Of a stretch of 64,000 nt of DNA, positions 63,683 through 64,000 are shown piece by piece. This DNA comes from Halorientalis persicus (lineage in GTDB: Archaea; Halobacteriota; Halobacteria; Halobacteriales; Haloarculaceae): NCBI RefSeq assembly GCF_900110215.1, contig NZ_FOCX01000001.1, forward strand, positions 310,148-374,147. Reading direction: 5' to 3'. Numbering within the stretch: the stretch's first letter is position 1; each line of letters opens with the position of its first letter. The notes below the pieces were generated by a model. That model was not told where the DNA came from. It was given only the letters and a program-made list of their open reading frames with translations, and ran no database searches. A program made the position numbers and the translations under genes.

Positions 63683-64000
63683 TCAGATTAGCTGATTCCA
63701 TGCGAAGGCGAACGATTGGAGCCAGTCGTCAGCTGTGTCTCGCTGGGCGTTGCTGAAACAGTTTGAGAACGAAGAGGTACGGCGTTTTACCTCACGAAAG
63801 ACACGTTCGACACTGTTCCGATTTCCGTGGCGTTTGTATCTGAAATCGAGGCCGTGTCGCTGGCAGGCGTCTTTCAGCGGTGCTGCACCATCGACGAGAA
63901 ACACCGCATCGTCAACGTCGTGTTTCTCGCGGAGTTCGGCAAAGAATGTGCGAGCAATAACGTTCGTTCTCGTCGGTTCAAGCTTTGTATGGAGTAATTC
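63683..64000 (-). mobile_element. IS6-family transposase, C-terminal part (runs off right edge)
   Basis: The reading frame is open from position 64000 (start beyond the edge) to a stop at 63683, giving 105 codons. LHTKLEPTRTNVIARTFF, the DDE-type Asp in AVFLVDGAAPLKDAC, and the Glu in NSVERVFREVKRRT match the end of haloarchaeal IS6-type (ISH14/15-like) transposases. The sequence just past the stop (GGTAGTGTTCAG at 63675-63686 on the plus strand) looks like a terminal inverted repeat, so the element probably ends near 63672. No target duplication can be checked because the other end is outside. Confidence 0.9.

Overview
This is a stretch of haloarchaeal (class Halobacteria) chromosome. The DNA is GC-rich. 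The predicted proteins are strongly acidic. Several genes start 20-30 bases after an archaeal TATA-like box, with little or no leader. Many genes are recognisable haloarchaeal types: HMG-CoA reductase, HalX response regulator, GlpABC, NurA/HerA, a KaiC-like ATPase and the Entner-Doudoroff-type sugar-acid enzymes. The sugar and glycerol metabolism would fit a Haloarcula/Halomicrobium/Haloferax-like saccharolytic lineage, but genus cannot be set from the sequence alone. Both edges cut through transposase genes: an IS1341-type tnpB on the left and an IS6-type transposase on the right. Everything between looks like ordinary core chromosome with no prophage or genomic island.

Layout. 1-5.5 kb: tnpB, tRNA methylthiotransferase, CDF metal transporter, HIT hydrolase, a zinc-ribbon micro-protein and methionine aminopeptidase. 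5.8-12 kb: a Thr/Pro/Glu-rich secreted protein, then an ApaH-like phosphatase coupled to polyphosphate kinase, then isocitrate dehydrogenase. 12-18.5 kb: membrane proteins, two lipoproteins, a run of small zinc-ribbon/membrane genes, and HMG-CoA reductase. 18.5-25 kb: a pentapeptide-repeat protein fused to an ion-channel domain, a HAD hydrolase, and a leftward operon of lipoprotein, membrane spermidine-synthase-like protein and DUF2617-like protein. 25.3-28.8 kb: nadA-nadB-nadC. 28.8-32 kb: HTH-GNAT fusion, small membrane proteins, phosphoglycerate mutase. 32.5-37 kb: nurA and herA separated by two leftward genes. 37-44.5 kb: lipoproteins, two universal stress proteins, KaiC-like ATPase, NAD kinase, HalX response regulator, HxlR regulator. 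44.6-48.5 kb: KDG kinase, pyruvate kinase, ROK glucokinase. 48.5-55.8 kb: a Cdc6-like ATPase, glpK, and divergent glpABC. 55.8-64 kb: MuF-like protein, 7TM histidine kinase, sugar dehydrogenase, sugar-acid dehydratase, KDG aldolase-like protein, beta-grasp protein, HAD protein, IS6 transposase.

The genes combine into a coherent carbon-catabolism picture. Glycerol enters through GlpK and GlpABC. Aldoses enter through the dehydrogenase, sugar-acid dehydratase, KDG kinase and KDG/KDPG aldolase. The products drain through phosphoglycerate mutase, pyruvate kinase and isocitrate dehydrogenase. NAD is made by NadABC and NAD kinase.

The points most worth a second look are: the GNA-triloop palindromes, two of which are inserted in frame in herA and glpC; a structured hairpin-rich gap at 42.4 kb; a duplicated interrupted palindrome in the glpK-glpA promoter region; an isolated MuF-like protein; the spermidine-synthase-like membrane operon; the pentapeptide-repeat channel; and several enzymes with changed key residues (CDF transporter, ApaH-like phosphatase, pyruvate kinase C-terminal domain, Cdc6-like ATPase, MoaD-like protein).
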